From assembly GCA_009785705.1 (NCBI GenBank), contig WQVS01000018.1:1-16791 (forward strand): 16,791 nt of DNA, in the 5' to 3' direction. Position 1 is the first letter of the stretch, and every line of letters starts with the position of its first letter. Positions 7,382-13,290 of the stretch are shown here, in pieces. The position numbers and the translations under genes are program-made. The notes under the pieces were generated by a model. The model did not search any database. It saw only the letters and a program-made list of their open reading frames with translations, and was not told the origin of the DNA. This stretch comes from Coriobacteriia bacterium. GTDB taxonomy: Bacteria; Actinomycetota; Coriobacteriia; WRKU01; WQUG01.

Positions 7382-7458
7382 GCATCCGTCTGTGGGCAGG
7401 TGCAAGTGTTAGGCATCCTAGTACATGCCGTGCTTGCAGCTGTCCATAGGTCGGATGC
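7382..7458. other. long 77-base hairpin downstream of the second antitoxin
   Basis: Arms pair almost without a break: GCATCCG (7382-7388) with CGGATGC (7452-7458), CTGTGGGCAG (7390-7399) with CTGTCCATAG (7440-7449, two G-T pairs), TGCAAG (7401-7406) with CTTGCA (7433-7438), and GGCAT (7412-7416) with ATGCC (7425-7429). That is about 28 paired positions. It lies 11 bases beyond the antitoxin stop. The pairing could form in RNA from either strand, or as a DNA cruciform. No run of T follows, so a simple terminator role is doubtful; a small RNA, a processing signal or a miniature palindromic element are options. Confidence 0.65.
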
Positions 7459-7469
7459 AATGAGATAAG

Positions 7470-7772
7470 TTAGATTGCTACAGCTTCCGTACTGCTTCCA
7501 AAGCTAATATGGTTCACGCCATAGGCAGACAGCACCTTGCACACTGTTGAGTAGCGTGGGTCACCCTTTTCTGACAGCGAGCGATATAAGGCTTCGCGAG
7601 ATAGCCCTGTTTTTCTGGCAAGCTCTGTCATACCACGTGCACGAGCTACGTTACCTAGGGCTACAGGAAGCAATGTAGGGTCTTCTTCCATAATCGCCTC
7701 AAGGTAGTAGGCAATGTCTTCTTCGTCTCTTAGGTGTTCTGATGTATCGTATGGAGCAATGCTTACTGTCAT
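7470..7772 (-). CDS. HI1420-type antitoxin of a HigBA-like pair
   Basis: The 100-residue protein contains MTVSIAPYDTSEHLRDEEDI near its start and then a helix-turn-helix, MTELARKTGLSREALYRSLS (about residues 48-67), followed by GDPRYSTVCKVLSAYG. This matches the 'putative addiction module antidote' family (HI1420/COG3636), which binds its own operator and neutralises a Gp49/HI1419-like RNase toxin. The toxin gene lies directly upstream and the two overlap as ATGA (7769-7772), the toxin-first order typical of this family. Length is normal and the frame is intact. The partner toxin has a frameshift, so this antitoxin may now be an orphan. Confidence 0.85.
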   Translation of the reverse strand: MTVSIAPYDTSEHLRDEEDIAYYLEAIMEEDPTLLPVALGNVARARGMTELARKTGLSREALYRSLSEKGDPRYSTVCKVLSAYGVNHISFGSSTEAVAI

Positions 7773-8073
7773 GATTGTTCCTCTTCCTTTATCCTTGCAA
7801 GTAGTTTTCTAGCAACTTCAATGTCTTTGCTCTGGGTAGATTTATTGCCACCGCCTAGCAGTAGGTAGATGCGCTCACCACGCCTAGCATAGTAAACACG
7901 CATACCTTTGTCGTAATCAATACGCAACTCTGATATGTCACCAAAGTTTTATGGTCACCAGGGTTGCCCTGCTCAAAGCGTGTAACCCGTGCCATGATTC
8001 TTGCACGTGCTCGCCTGTCTCTAAGACCGTCTAGCCAATCTTTATATTCATTGGTTCTCTGTATATCAAACAT
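7769..8073 (-). pseudogene. HI1419/Gp49-like toxin with a one-base frameshift
   Basis: From the ATG at 8073 the frame reads MFDIQRTNEYKDWLDGLRDR, then RARARIMARVTRFEQGNPGD and HKTL, the N-terminal half of the phage-derived Gp49/HI1419 toxins. At about 7941-7943 the frame is lost; in the -1 frame it continues perfectly as GDISELRIDYDKGMRVYYAR, RGERIYLLLGGGNKSTQSKD and IEVARKLLARIKEEEQS to a TGA at 7771-7769, containing the family's ELRIDY...RVYY and LLGGGNKSTQ blocks. Restoring one G (TTGG to TTGGG) repairs the whole 101-residue protein. Because the change is in a short G run and all else is intact, either a recent inactivation or a sequencing error is possible. I checked for a slippery heptamer in the right phase for programmed frameshifting and did not find one. 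Confidence 0.75.
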
Positions 8074-8104
8074 GCATCAATTGTAACTTATAAGTCACAT
8101 CAAT

Positions 8105-8194
8105 GCAATGGACTACATTGCATGACTTGTTACATAGGTGTACATGGTCTGTACCATGCCTGTCGCATGTCTACACCCAATATGGCTTACCTTT
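8105..8194. repeat. dispersed repeat, copy B left block (upstream of the second TA pair)
   Basis: It aligns with 7063-7153 at about 70% by eye, with the same GGTGTACAT, TCTGTACC and CCAATATGGCTTACCTTT blocks. It starts 32 bases upstream of the toxin ATG. Its left edge contains a perfect 8+8 inverted repeat, ATGCAATG and CATTGCAT with a five-base loop (about 8104-8124), a good candidate for the operator of this TA pair. The whole stretch 8074-8909 (836 bases) has no convincing gene; it holds this repeat, its right block (8438-8533) and the folded leader region before the Hsp70 gene. Confidence 0.6.
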
Positions 8195-8437
8195 CTTCCC
8201 TTGCTACAAAGGCTAACAGGTGTTAAATCTTTGGTGGGCAGCAGTAGTAGCTGACATTACAAGTGAGCCAGCTCAACCTAGTTCTGACGTACTTGCCAAT
8301 GACATCAGATGACATCCCTTTACATGTCTACAATGTGCCATGTTTGCAGTGGGCTTACTGGCGCGATTAGCACCATCCTTACCCACCTATTTAGATGTGG
8401 GGCGGGGGGAGGGTATATGTTAGATATGGACATCAGG

Positions 8438-8533
8438 GGCACGGAACATACCCTGATAAATTTTCTGCTATTTTGGAGAATCCGTGTGCTGTTTTGAGTC
8501 TGGAAGTCTATGTGACTTTGATGTCCAAGAAGT
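8438..8533. repeat. dispersed repeat, copy B right block
   Basis: It aligns with 7162-7257 and shares AAATTTTCTGCTATTT, GAGAAT and GTGTGCTG. On the minus strand both copies keep a short common reading, roughly AHGFSKIAENL, with silent and conservative changes, which hints that the block was once coding. After TGATGTCCAAGA the homology to the TGAAMTGACCC end motif stops, so this end is eroded. Confidence 0.55.
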
Positions 8534-8615
8534 GCCAGAAAGACAGCAAAACAGGCTCACAAGAATTGTCAATCACCCCCTACTAACTTTTTAATCCACC
8601 GCTCTCAATGCGAGA

Positions 8616-8820
8616 TAGATGATGTGCCACGCCATGTGACCTGACGTGACATTGCATCTACTTCCACCACAGTAATAATCTGTATCGCTAGTAGCACCAT
8701 TTGGTATGCTTGTACCTGCCAAATACATCTGAGATCTCAGTAGAAGTCTTACGAATATGTACTGCAAAGGGTATCTTCTGCCCTTGTTTGCGTATTCGTA
8801 TGCTTCGGGTGTATTTGGCG
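8616..8820 (+). ncRNA. highly folded candidate leader RNA upstream of the Hsp70 gene
   Basis: Several stems follow each other. TAGATGATGT (8616-8625) pairs with ACAT and CATCTA (8649-8660). A ten-base perfect stem GCCAAATACA (8718-8727) with TGTATTTGGC (8810-8819) closes a domain of about 100 bases that contains a palindrome CTGAGATCTCAG (8729-8740), a stem TACGAATA/TATTCGTA (8750-8757 and 8793-8800) and an inner AAGGG/CCCTT hairpin (about 8767-8785). The left arm of the closing stem can instead pair locally: ATTTGG (8699-8704) with CCAAAT (8719-8724). Two exclusive folds are what a riboswitch or attenuator would show. I do not recognise a known class. Strand is assumed from the downstream gene. 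Confidence 0.45.
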
Positions 8821-8868
8821 ATACAAAATAGGAGATGCCCTTTACTGTATTGCTAATGACCTCCCAAG

Positions 8869-8906
8869 AGCATCCATCTTACACATAGACAACAAGGAAG
8901 GATGCT
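8869..8906 (+). promoter_or_regulatory. hairpin over the ribosome binding site of the Hsp70 gene
   Basis: AGCATCC (8869-8875) is perfectly complementary to GGATGCT (8900-8906), which overlaps the end of the ribosome site AAGGAAGG (8894-8901) just before the ATG at 8910. In RNA this stem would partly hide the ribosome site. For a chaperone gene a heat-melting RNA thermometer is an attractive reading, but only seven pairs with a 24-base loop are seen. No CIRCE or HAIR operator typical of dnaK operons is visible upstream. Confidence 0.4.
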
Positions 8907-8909
8907 AAC

Positions 8910-10997
8910 ATGAGCAAGTTCTGTGGTGAGTGCGGAACACCGATTCAAAAGCAGCAACGGTTCTGTCATGAGTGTGGCACGGTTAACAGTTGGGGTGCTG
9001 ATAGCAATTTCATACCTGTTCCAACAAACACAAAAGACAATGAAGCATCGTCAGCATCACAAGCACAATCCCAACAAAAGCAATCTCTGCAAGAGAAGGC
9101 AAGTGCTTCCATAAAAGACGGGATTAAAAAGGCAAAGGCAAAACAGGAGCAATTGTTGGAAACATATAATCCCTTTGACTCAGTGGCAGAAAAACCTCAA
9201 TCAAAGCGCAAGCAATCAGAGCAACCTAAACAAGAGCAGCTTCCAAAAGTAAGCAGCCCTACTTACTCTAAAGTGAAGAAGCATCAACCTAAGCCCAAGC
9301 AACCAATACAACGCGAGCTACAGTTGGTGCGGAAAGATTGGTGGAACACTACTATCACTAGCACTGTATTGGGGATTGACCTAGGCACTACCAACAGTGC
9401 AATGGCATTGCTCAAAGGCGGGAAGCCTACGATTATTGCTAACGCTGAGGGGTATCGTACAACTCCTAGTATTGTGGCACTTGGCAAAGAGGGCAATTTG
9501 TTAGTTGGAAAAACCGCAGAAAATCAAGCTGCCATTAACCCTGTAAACACTGTTGGGTTAATCAAGCGCTTCATGGGTCGCAAATGCTCAGAAGTAAGTG
9601 ATGAGATTAAAGCTGTCAGTTGCAAGGTGATTTCTGGCAAGGGTGGTCGTGTTGAGGTAAAGATTGGTGGCAAGAATTATGTACCAGAAGAGATCAGTGC
9701 AGCAATCCTACAAAAGCTGAAAGCTGATGCTGAAAAGTATATAGGTGAGGAAATCAGCGAAGCCATTATAACCGTTCCTGCCTACTTTAATGATTCGCAG
9801 CGTCAGGCAACAAAAGACGCAGCTAAGATTGCTGGCCTTAATGTTCTGCGCATTATAAACGAACCAACCGCTGCCGCACTTGCTTACGGACTTGGGAAGA
9901 GTCTTGACGAGCATAAAGTCCTTGTTATTGACTTTGGTGGTGGCACCTTTGATGTGACAGTTATCCAACTGGGTGATAACGTTGTTGAAGTGCTTGCCAC
10001 CAATGGGGATAACCAGTTAGGTGGTGATGATTGGAATCAAAGGATAATCGACTGGCTTGTAGATAAGTTTAGGGCTGACCAAGGCATTGACCTTCACAAT
10101 GACAAGATAGCTTTGCAGCGTATAAGGGATGCTGCCGAGCATGCAAAGATTGAGCTTTCATCAACTCAAAGCACACATATCAATTTGCCCTATATTGTCA
10201 CTGATGCCTCAGCATCTAAGCACCTTGATTGCACTCTATCTCGTGCAGACTTTGAAGAAATGACGAATGACTTATTGGAGCGAACAAAGAGACCTATTCG
10301 ACAGGCTCTAAAAGATGCAGGGATTAAGATTGATAAAGTTATCCTAACAGGAGGTTCTAGTCGTATGCCCGCTGTGCAAGAATTGATTAAGAGCCTTACA
10401 GGCAAAGACTTCTTAATGAGTGTTAATCCTGATGAGATAGTTGCAATGGGTGCAGCTGTACAAGGTGGCGTATTGAGTGGTGAGTTTGGCAAAGGTGATA
10501 TCTTGCTGCTAGACGTAACCCCCATGACTCTAGGCTTTGAAACCGATGGTGGCATCATGAAAAAGATGATTGAGCGCAATACAACTATTCCAACTCGCAG
10601 TACAGAGATTTTTACAACAACTGCTGATGGTCAGACTGGCGTTAGTGTTCATATCTTGCAAGGTGAGTGTGAGAAGGCAGCCACTAATAAAACTTTGGGT
10701 CGTTTCACTCTGACTAACATACCGCCTGCCCCACGTGGTGTACCACAGATTGAGGTAACTTTTGACATTGACGCAAATGGCATTGTTAATGTGTCTGCAA
10801 AAGACCAAGGAACTGGTAGAGGGCAAAAGATTACGGCTGCTAGCTCAGCAGGATTGTCTAACAAGGAATTTGATTTAATGGAAGCCAATCTCAAGGAACA
10901 GCTTAAATTGCAACAGGATAACCTTTGCAACAACTGCCAGACATCAACCGTAGGCGGACAGTTATACTGCTACAAATGTGGTGGAAAGATTTCATAG
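8910..10997 (+). CDS. Hsp70/DnaK homologue with a zinc ribbon at each end and no lid domain
   Basis: The 695-residue protein has a CxxC-x10-CxxC zinc ribbon at residues 5-22 (FCGECGT...FCHECGT), a Gln/Lys-rich, probably disordered linker (about 30-145), and then a complete Hsp70 ATPase domain: GIDLGTTNS (155-163), INEPTAAALAYG (316-327), DFGGGTFDV (341-349) and LTGGSSRMP (479-487). The interdomain linker ILLLDVTP (531-538) and the beta part of the substrate-binding domain (to about 640) follow. The alpha-helical lid of normal DnaK, about 130 residues, is reduced to some 25 residues, and a second CxxC-x10-CxxC ribbon (Cys673, 676, 687, 690) ends the protein. It is not the housekeeping DnaK: no grpE or dnaJ lies beside it, and it sits alone in the island. 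ATPase and linker motifs look functional. It may bind a specific client or nucleic acid through the ribbons; that is inference. Confidence 0.88.
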   Translation: MSKFCGECGTPIQKQQRFCHECGTVNSWGADSNFIPVPTNTKDNEASSASQAQSQQKQSLQEKASASIKDGIKKAKAKQEQLLETYNPFDSVAEKPQSKRKQSEQPKQEQLPKVSSPTYSKVKKHQPKPKQPIQRELQLVRKDWWNTTITSTVLGIDLGTTNSAMALLKGGKPTIIANAEGYRTTPSIVALGKEGNLLVGKTAENQAAINPVNTVGLIKRFMGRKCSEVSDEIKAVSCKVISGKGGRVEVKIGGKNYVPEEISAAILQKLKADAEKYIGEEISEAIITVPAYFNDSQRQATKDAAKIAGLNVLRIINEPTAAALAYGLGKSLDEHKVLVIDFGGGTFDVTVIQLGDNVVEVLATNGDNQLGGDDWNQRIIDWLVDKFRADQGIDLHNDKIALQRIRDAAEHAKIELSSTQSTHINLPYIVTDASASKHLDCTLSRADFEEMTNDLLERTKRPIRQALKDAGIKIDKVILTGGSSRMPAVQELIKSLTGKDFLMSVNPDEIVAMGAAVQGGVLSGEFGKGDILLLDVTPMTLGFETDGGIMKKMIERNTTIPTRSTEIFTTTADGQTGVSVHILQGECEKAATNKTLGRFTLTNIPPAPRGVPQIEVTFDIDANGIVNVSAKDQGTGRGQKITAASSAGLSNKEFDLMEANLKEQLKLQQDNLCNNCQTSTVGGQLYCYKCGGKIS

Positions 10998-11046
10998 CGC
11001 ATAAAAGAATCCCTTATTGGAGCTAATTTCCAACGAGTACTGTACA

Positions 11047-11096
11047 CTTAAAAATCTATCAGCCTTAGAGTTTACCCAAGATTTTTGGGTCAGTTC
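11047..11096 (-). repeat. TGAAMTGACCC repeat, copy iii
   Basis: Near-identical to 5943-5992 over 45 bases (one T longer). On the minus strand it starts TGAACTGACCCAAAAATCTT at about 11098, six bases after the encoded CCA of tRNA-Arg. It has the hairpin ACCCAA/TTGGGT and the outer pairing AAAAATCT/AGATTTTT. With copy i it brackets the accessory region 5993-11046 as a direct repeat. Confidence 0.75.
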
Positions 11097-11103
11097 AAGA
11101 ATA

Positions 11104-11180
11104 TGGTGCGCCCACAGGGATTCGAACCCCGGGCCTACGGATTAGAAGTCCGTCGCTCTATCCAGCTGAGCTATGGGCGC
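11104..11180 (-). tRNA. tRNA-Arg (anticodon TCT)
   Basis: A 77-base cloverleaf on the minus strand: acceptor GCGCCCA pairing with TGGGCGC, D-arm AGCTCAGCTGGATAGAGC, anticodon stem ACGGA/TCCGT with loop CTTCTAA (anticodon TCT, reads AGA), T-arm with GGTTCGAATCC. The 3' CCA is encoded (11106-11104). It is the last of three tRNA genes in the same direction. Its 3' side faces the accessory island, the usual side for tRNA-targeted insertion. Confidence 0.96.
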
Positions 11181-11231
11181 AAAGAAAAAACTCAACGTGA
11201 AACCTGCTAAGTACATAAATACTTCAACAGA

Positions 11232-11320
11232 ATTTTCGCAAGTGGATAGGCGTCGTATCGGAAAGCGAAACGTAGTAACTACGTGAATCTTTCGATACGG
11301 CGGCTAGATACCGCGAAAAT
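11232..11320 (-). ncRNA. structured element E1, trailer of tRNA-Gly
   Basis: Closing stem ATTTTCGC (11232-11239) with GCGAAAAT (11313-11320); second stem CGTATCG plus AAAG (11254-11265) with CTTT plus CGATACG (11289-11299); apical hairpin ACGTAG/CTACGT with loop TAA (11270-11284). On the minus strand it begins with the last base of the tRNA-Gly CCA. It shares with E2 and E3 the minus-strand core CTARCCGC, TCACGT and TTCGC and the order of stems. No coding sense. Strand is assumed from the flanking tRNA genes. Confidence 0.7.
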
Positions 11321-11395
11321 GGAGCGGACGACGAGACTCGAACTCGCAACAATCAGCTTGGAAGGCTGATGCTCTACCAATTGAACTACGTCCGC
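11320..11395 (-). tRNA. tRNA-Gly (anticodon TCC)
   Basis: A 76-base cloverleaf on the minus strand: acceptor GCGGACG pairing with CGTCCGC, anticodon loop CTTCCAA between CAGC and GCTG (anticodon TCC, reads GGA), T-arm with AGTTCGAGTCT. CCA is encoded at 11322-11320 and runs straight into element E1. It is the middle gene of the tRNA cluster. Confidence 0.96.
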
Positions 11396-11447
11396 CCTTA
11401 ACAAGTGGTGGCTCCAAATCCTAAGAAAACTATTCAGAATTATTGCT

Positions 11448-11537
11448 ATTTTGAAGGGTGGCTGAGTGTCGCATTTTAAGGCGAAGCGTGCCAAAGCACG
11501 TGAGTCTTGAAATGCGGCGGTTAGACGCCTTCAAAAT
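11448..11537 (-). ncRNA. structured element E2, trailer of tRNA-Pro
   Basis: Closing stem ATTTTGAAGG (11448-11457) with CCTTCAAAAT (11528-11537), perfect over ten bases; second stem GCATTTTAAG (11471-11480) with CTTGAAATGC (11506-11515), one G-T pair; apical hairpin CGTGC/GCACG with loop CAAA (11487-11500). It starts on the minus strand at the last base of the tRNA-Pro CCA, exactly as E1 does after tRNA-Gly. Core blocks match E1 and E3 although the stems differ in sequence. Confidence 0.72.
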
Positions 11538-11613
11538 GGTCGGGGTGGCAGGATTTGAACCTGCGACCCTCTGCTCCCAAAGCAGATGCGCTGCCAAACT
11601 GCGCTACACCCCG
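11537..11613 (-). tRNA. tRNA-Pro (anticodon TGG)
   Basis: A 77-base cloverleaf on the minus strand: acceptor CGGGGTG pairing with CACCCCG, anticodon loop TTTGGGA between CTGC and GCAG (anticodon TGG, reads CCA), T-arm with GGTTCAAATCC. CCA is encoded (11539-11537). It is the first gene of the cluster, about ten bases downstream of the predicted transcription start. Confidence 0.96.
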
Positions 11614-11629
11614 ATAACCACGACGAAAT

Positions 11630-11659
11630 AGTATAACAGACACTTAGCCTACGCCGCAA
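11630..11659 (-). promoter_or_regulatory. promoter of the tRNA-Pro/Gly/Arg cluster
   Basis: On the minus strand TTGCGG (11659-11654) and TATACT (11635-11630) are 18 bases apart, and the tRNA-Pro gene begins 17 bases beyond the -10 box. The -35 box lies inside the left arm of the folded segment E4. No further promoter is obvious between the tRNA genes, so one transcript for all three is likely. Confidence 0.6.
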
Positions 11660-11758
11660 TACTGCATATTGTAATGCCCTACCCCACATCGCAACGCAAG
11701 CAAAGTGAGCGAATGATGCAGGGCAATCATTCTAGCGAGCGGCGCGCAGTGTAGTGTC
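11639..11758 (-). other. folded segment E4 between the lysA stop and the tRNA promoter
   Basis: Outer arms GACACT (11639-11644) and CGCCGC (11652-11657) pair with AGTGTC (11753-11758) and GCGGCG (11739-11744). Inside are GAATGAT/ATCATTC (11711-11717 and 11726-11732) and CAATA/TATTG (about 11657-11671). The right arm ends on the base next to the lysA stop codon. It may act as the 3' end of the lysA message. The core blocks of E1-E3 are not clearly present, so I keep it apart from that family. Confidence 0.45.
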
Positions 11759-13114
11759 CTATCCTAGGTCGCAACGTAGTAAATCTTCATAAGTTTCGCG
11801 ACGTACGACCCAGCGCCAGTTACCCTCTTTTACCCAAATAACTCCTGGCCTTACTTGCTTATTGTAATTGCTGCTCAGTGACTGGCAGTAGGCACCTGTT
11901 GCAGGCACACAGAGGATGTCTCCTACTTCTGCTGCCTGCAGAGGACCATCGCTTACTACAATGTCTCCACTCTCACAATGCTTACCTGCAATCGTAGCAG
12001 TAGTGCTACGCGGCTGGTCAGCCTTGTTGGCAATAAAGGCCTCGTAGTGAGCCTGATACAAGCTGGTACGAATATTGTCTGTCATTCCCCCATCAATGCT
12101 GATGTAGGTTCTGATGTTGGGGATTTCCTTAATGGTGCCCACTGTGTACAGAGTGACACCAGAGCTAGCAACGATTGACCTACCTGGCTCTACCACGATG
12201 CAAGGAATAGCTAGGCCACGAGCCTCACAGGCCTCTTTGATGCCGCGCACTACGACCTCTGCGTACTCTTCGATTGTCGCTGGCTCATCTGGCACACCAT
12301 AGGCAACGCCGAGTCCACCACCAGTGTTTAGGGTTCCTGTGTCTGCGCCAAGCTCTGTCTTAATTTGATGGATAAACTCCACCATCTTTTCGATGGCAGC
12401 TGAAAACGAATTAAGCGCGTAGATTTGCGAGCCAATGTGCATATGCAGGCCTTCATAGCTGACTCCTGGGGCTGCGATAGCACGCTTGACTGCCTCAAGT
12501 GCCAGTCCTTCGTTTAGGCCAAAACCAAACTTTGAGTCCTCTGCGCCTGTAGTGATGTAGTCATGGGTATCGGCCTTAATGCCTGGGGTCACGCGCAGCA
12601 ATACCGACTGCTCTGTTCCGCGTGCAGCGGCAAGGGCTGAGATACGGTCCAGTTCTTCAAAGCTATCGACAACGATGCGTCCAACGCCGCTTTCGATGCA
12701 CTCAATTATTTCTTTCTCTGTTTTGTTGTTTCCGTGAGAGTAGATGCGGTCTGCAGGAAATCCTGCTGCAAGGGCTATGGCTAGCTCGCCACCACTTGAA
12801 ACGTCGAGGCTACAATTCTCTTCCTCGACCAGCTTCACCATTGACTTTGACAGAAATGCCTTACCTGCATAAGCGACACCGATACGTTCCCAGTGACTAC
12901 TCATCAGCTTGCGATAATCACGAAGCTGCTTACGAATCTGTTCTTCGTCCATGACGTAAACAGCTGTCCCTGCCTCGCGGGCAAGCTCTACCATGTCAAC
13001 ACCTGCGATATGCAGGTGGCCATCAATGATTTCTGCTGACTGAGGCAAAACGCCCAACAGGTCTGCTCCTGTTTTATGATCTGGCTGTGCTACTGCCGCA
13101 CTAAGACTACCCAT
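11759..13114 (-). CDS. lysA: diaminopimelate decarboxylase
   Basis: The enzyme removes CO2 from meso-diaminopimelate to give L-lysine, the last step of lysine biosynthesis, in the cytosol with pyridoxal phosphate. The 451-residue protein shows the fold-III decarboxylase signatures in order: YAGKAF with the PLP lysine at residue 85, SGGEL, HMHIGSQ (about 220), TGGGLGV, VEPGRSIV, the dimer-completing Cys motif HCESGD near residue 378, and a GAYCQS-type block binding PLP and substrate. An extra head of about 25 residues before the conserved start may be partly untranslated, because the ribosome site before the chosen ATG is weak (AAAGGG, ten bases off). It stands between pheT and the tRNA cluster, all minus-strand, with no other lysine genes beside it. 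Folded segments E3 and E4 lie upstream and downstream. Confidence 0.95.
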   Translation of the reverse strand: MGSLSAAVAQPDHKTGADLLGVLPQSAEIIDGHLHIAGVDMVELAREAGTAVYVMDEEQIRKQLRDYRKLMSSHWERIGVAYAGKAFLSKSMVKLVEEENCSLDVSSGGELAIALAAGFPADRIYSHGNNKTEKEIIECIESGVGRIVVDSFEELDRISALAAARGTEQSVLLRVTPGIKADTHDYITTGAEDSKFGFGLNEGLALEAVKRAIAAPGVSYEGLHMHIGSQIYALNSFSAAIEKMVEFIHQIKTELGADTGTLNTGGGLGVAYGVPDEPATIEEYAEVVVRGIKEACEARGLAIPCIVVEPGRSIVASSGVTLYTVGTIKEIPNIRTYISIDGGMTDNIRTSLYQAHYEAFIANKADQPRSTTATIAGKHCESGDIVVSDGPLQAAEVGDILCVPATGAYCQSLSSNYNKQVRPGVIWVKEGNWRWVVRRETYEDLLRCDLG

Positions 13115-13197
13115 GTATACTAACCCTTTCGCTTAAGTTTCTATATCTCATACAATTTCACTATATCTTACAGCTAATTCAGCGACTAACTATCTTC

Positions 13198-13275
13198 AAA
13201 TCGCCATCTTTGCGCGATTTCAAGCCCTGCACTCATCCCCGTAACTAGTCTGACGAGTGCATGGGCGTCGAACTC
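13198..13275 (-). repeat. inverted repeat and partial copy of the E3 left part
   Basis: AAATCGC (13198-13204) pairs with GCGATTT (13214-13220). Further on, GCACTC (about 13229-13234) pairs with GAGTGC (13255-13260), and the stretch GAGTGCATGGGCGTCGAA (from 13255) closely repeats GAGTGCATAGGCGTTGAA in E3 (from 13304). It appears to be a degraded or truncated second copy of the element, in the lysA-pheT gap (13115-13367), where no gene is seen. Confidence 0.45.
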
Positions 13276-13290
13276 CAAACCCTACACTTT

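Noticed and set aside
7930..7950. Programmed -1 frameshift in the second toxin gene
   Set aside because: An AAACTTT run is present but in the wrong phase for tandem slippage, and no downstream pseudoknot is evident; a simple one-base deletion fits better.
8309..8586. Two overlapping short plus-strand frames of about 60 codons
   Set aside because: No ribosome site, odd composition (Gly/Cys/Leu mix), and they cross the repeat block, so they are probably chance frames.
8640..8909. CIRCE or HAIR operator upstream of the Hsp70 gene
   Set aside because: Neither the TTAGCACTC/GAGTGCTAA pair nor the CTTGAGT/ACTCAAG pair is present.
5943..11096. Integron attC sites for the repeated end motif
   Set aside because: The inverse core RYYYAAC / core GTTRRRY pair is absent, no intI gene is seen, and the tips look more like an insertion-sequence end.
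11104..11180. Duplicated tRNA-Arg 3' end as a phage-type attachment site
   Set aside because: No second copy of the tRNA 3' sequence occurs elsewhere in the window; a distant copy outside it cannot be excluded.
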